Shown one piece after another: positions 15,008-16,437 of a stretch of 16,437 nt of DNA. How positions within the stretch are numbered: position 1 is the first letter of the stretch; each line of letters begins with the position of its first letter. The notes under the pieces are model-generated. The model ran no database searches, was not told the origin of the DNA, and saw only the letters and a list, made by a program, of their open reading frames with translations. This stretch comes from CAZEAN01 sp964510225. Its GTDB lineage: Bacteria > Planctomycetota > Planctomycetia > Isosphaerales > Isosphaeraceae. The stretch is taken from NCBI GenBank assembly GCA_964510225.1, contig CAZEAN010000128.1, forward strand, positions 1 through 16,437, in the 5' to 3' direction. The position numbers and the translations under genes are program-made.

Positions 15008-15487
15008 ATGTTCGTGAATCGACTTCGACTTTCGTTCCTTGCATGGTGGAAATCATTGACGGATTCGGATGCTGCCCACCGAATTACGTGCGCTTTAGAA
15101 CCGAATCCGGAGGGGCCTGATCTCCGGATCCTTGAGATTCTTCAACGCGAGGGTCGTTTGCTCGACTTTCTCCTTGAAGATATCAACGGCTACGACGATG
15201 GTCAGATTGGTGCCGCAGTCCGTGACATCCATCGAGGCGCACGGAAGGGACTTGAAGATTCGTTGGTCTTGAGTCCGGTTCTTGATCAGTCGGAAGGCGA
15301 TCGTATCGAAGTTCCGGTTGGATTTGACCCGAGATCCATCAGACTTCTGGGAAATCTGAGAGGATCACCACCTTATCAAGGGACTCTGAAGCACCAAGGA
15401 TGGAAAGTGACCGAGTCCAAGATCGCGGGCCATTCCGTGTCGAATCTCTCTCAGATCCTTGCCCCTGCAGAGGTTGAGATTGAGTGA
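15008..15487 (+). CDS. DUF2760 domain protein, partner of Hsp70-family gene
   Basis: This 159-residue protein belongs to DUF2760, a family often encoded directly before an Hsp70-like gene, as here (78-base gap). Its role is unknown. The core matches the family: ILQREGRLLDFLLEDINGYD (about 44-63), IGAAVRDIHRGARKGLEDSL, a central PVLDQSEGDRIEVPVGFDP, and LLGNLRGSPPYQGTLKHQGW (113-132), which is the conserved C-terminal block. The first 20 residues are basic and aromatic (LRLSFLAWWKSLTD), perhaps amphipathic. The start is uncertain: the ATG at 15008 is only one base from the GGGGA at 15002-15006, while a GTG at 15014 in the same frame sits 7 bases from it and may be the true start, giving MNRLRLSF. 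The neighbourhood suggests an accessory or client-handling function for the chaperone-like protein, but this is inference. Confidence 0.88.
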   Translation: MFVNRLRLSFLAWWKSLTDSDAAHRITCALEPNPEGPDLRILEILQREGRLLDFLLEDINGYDDGQIGAAVRDIHRGARKGLEDSLVLSPVLDQSEGDRIEVPVGFDPRSIRLLGNLRGSPPYQGTLKHQGWKVTESKIAGHSVSNLSQILAPAEVEIE

Positions 15488-15565
15488 GTTCGCTTCCGGA
15501 TCTCAACTAACTGCTGACCGGGTCATTGGTTAATCGTTAACGAACAACTCGATTAAGGAAAAACC

Positions 15566-16417
15566 ATGGCCTCGTCGCGATTCGTGGTTGGGATCGATCT
15601 CGGTACAACTAATTGTGCCCTGGCATTTGTTGACACTTCAACGATCACCGACGATCAACCGGCATCTGTTCAATCCTTCCCGATCCCACAACTGGTTGCA
15701 CCTGGTGAACTCGGCGAACGCCCGGTCCTTCCTTCCTTTCTCTATCTCGCAGCTCAGGATGAGTTCCCTGAGAAGTCGCTAATACTACCATTCGGAACCA
15801 ACCTCGATCATCGGATCGTTGGCCAATTCGCACGCGATCACGGAATGAAAGTACCCGGCCGACTTGTCAGTTCAGCGAAGAGCTGGCTCTCTCAAACCGG
15901 TACTGACCCTCGGACTCCGCTCTTGCCTCGGAATGCACCCGAGGGTCTTGCGCCGATTTCTCCGGTTGAAGTCTCGAGCGCTTATCTCGGACATCTTCGT
16001 GACGCTTGGAACGACCGTTTTGCCCAGAATTCCGACGATCTACGGCTTGAGCATCAGGATGTGATCCTCACCGTCCCAGCATCCTTTGATCCGGTTGCGA
16101 GGGAACTCACACTCGAAGCCGCCCGATCGGTCGGTCTTCAAGAAGTCACCCTCCTTGAGGAACCGCAAGCTGCCTTTTATGCTTGGATCGCAGCCGAAGG
16201 CGATCGTTGGCGCGACCAAGTCTCACTAGGTGACCTTATTCTCGTCTGTGATGTCGGTGGCGGGACCACCGACTTCACTCTGATCCAAGTCGGCGAGGCT
16301 GACGGTGATCTAACATTAAATCGTATCGCCGTCGGCGAGCACATCCTTCTTGGGGGCGACAACATCGATCTCGCCCTCGCTTATGCCTTCGCCGCAAAGA
16401 ATCCTGCTGACATGTAG
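15566..16417 (+). CDS. Hsp70-family protein, cut short inside the ATPase domain
   Basis: This is the N-terminal half of an Hsp70-type nucleotide-binding domain (actin/hexokinase fold). The phosphate-1 motif FVVGIDLGTTNCALAFV is at residues 6-22. Later come ILTVPASFDPVARELTLEAA, LLEEPQAAFYAW, the phosphate-2 motif LVCDVGGGTTDFTLIQV (about 229-245) and HILLGGDNIDLALAYA. The frame then hits TAG at 16415-16417, after 283 residues, before the adenosine motif and the substrate-binding domain, so the product could not form a whole ATPase domain. After the TAG the frame reads WLEPTL to the window edge. Members with DUF2760 neighbours are DnaK-like but usually much longer. The start is secure: AAGGA at 15555-15559 lies 6 bases before the ATG. 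Either this is a nonsense change or sequence error, or the gene is truly truncated. It is not dnaK itself, because of the inserts around residues 30-60 and 105-135. Confidence 0.85.
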   Translation: MASSRFVVGIDLGTTNCALAFVDTSTITDDQPASVQSFPIPQLVAPGELGERPVLPSFLYLAAQDEFPEKSLILPFGTNLDHRIVGQFARDHGMKVPGRLVSSAKSWLSQTGTDPRTPLLPRNAPEGLAPISPVEVSSAYLGHLRDAWNDRFAQNSDDLRLEHQDVILTVPASFDPVARELTLEAARSVGLQEVTLLEEPQAAFYAWIAAEGDRWRDQVSLGDLILVCDVGGGTTDFTLIQVGEADGDLTLNRIAVGEHILLGGDNIDLALAYAFAAKNPADM

Positions 16418-16437
16418 TGGCTTGAACCGACCCTACA

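Noticed and set aside
14577..15056. Open frame of 159 codons on the minus strand over the lipoprotein gene
   Set aside because: The plus-strand frame has a strong ribosome site and a signal segment. The minus frame has neither and no recognisable homology.
15529..15541. GTTAA-TCG-TTAAC inverted repeat before the Hsp70 gene
   Set aside because: A 5-base arm in AT-rich leader sequence is expected by chance. It is not the CIRCE element, whose arms are 9 bases with a 9-base spacer.
1628..16417. Reassignment of stop codons in this organism
   Set aside because: TAA, TAG and TGA each terminate intact, full-length genes here (TAA for ispH and fabH, TAG for the FAD gene and membrane protein, TGA for the glycosyltransferase and HD gene).

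Overview
The window looks like chromosome of a planctomycete (Planctomycetota, plausibly the Isosphaerales side). The evidence is the gene set: an arylsulfatase-type sulfatase next to a Gfo/Idh oxidoreductase, a secreted DUF1573 protein, a NupG-like MFS permease, a surface protein with the planctomycete LEPR-XLL-type motif (LESRELLS), and a DUF2760 protein directly before an Hsp70-family gene. The standard code is in use, since TAA, TAG and TGA all end intact genes. I saw no rRNA, tRNA, CRISPR array, insertion sequence or prophage gene.

Region by region: (1) 1-1882, the 3' end of a sulfatase, then a Gfo/Idh/MocA-type oxidoreductase broken by two in-frame stops (TAA and TGA, six codons apart). 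(2) 2121-6129, three plus-strand genes: a secreted DUF1573 protein, a GT-B glycosyltransferase and a nucleoside-permease-like MFS transporter. (3) 6187-8626, a tight minus-strand operon: a PhnZ-like HD-domain oxygenase, a TIGR03364-type FAD oxidoreductase and a phosphonatase-like HAD hydrolase. Together they form a phosphonate (C-P) catabolic module. (4) 8809-9738, ispH on the plus strand, divergent from that operon and overlapping at its stop codon with the next minus-strand gene. (5) 9735-11041, two unrecognised, translationally coupled minus-strand genes. The second is a multi-pass membrane protein. (6) 11216-12319, a fabH-type ketoacyl-ACP synthase III behind a candidate promoter containing a 15-base palindrome. 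(7) 12483-14231, the LEPR-XLL-type surface protein on the minus strand, with a long leader. (8) 14643 to the end, a small probable lipoprotein, a DUF2760 protein and an Hsp70-family gene that stops after 283 residues, inside its nucleotide-binding domain.

How the genes work together: the phosphonate operon is the clearest functional unit. By family knowledge, the FAD enzyme could turn 2-aminoethylphosphonate or its N-methyl form into phosphonoacetaldehyde without the PhnW transaminase. The HAD enzyme could then release phosphate, while the HD enzyme could cleave a 1-hydroxyphosphonate oxidatively. ispH and fabH are housekeeping genes for isoprenoid and fatty-acid synthesis. The DUF2760-Hsp70 pair is a recurrent but functionally uncharacterised association.

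The oddest signal is three in-frame stops in two otherwise well-preserved genes near the two ends of the window. Each could arise from one C-to-T change (CAA, CGA, CAG). They may be sequence errors, recent decay or, much less likely, recoding.
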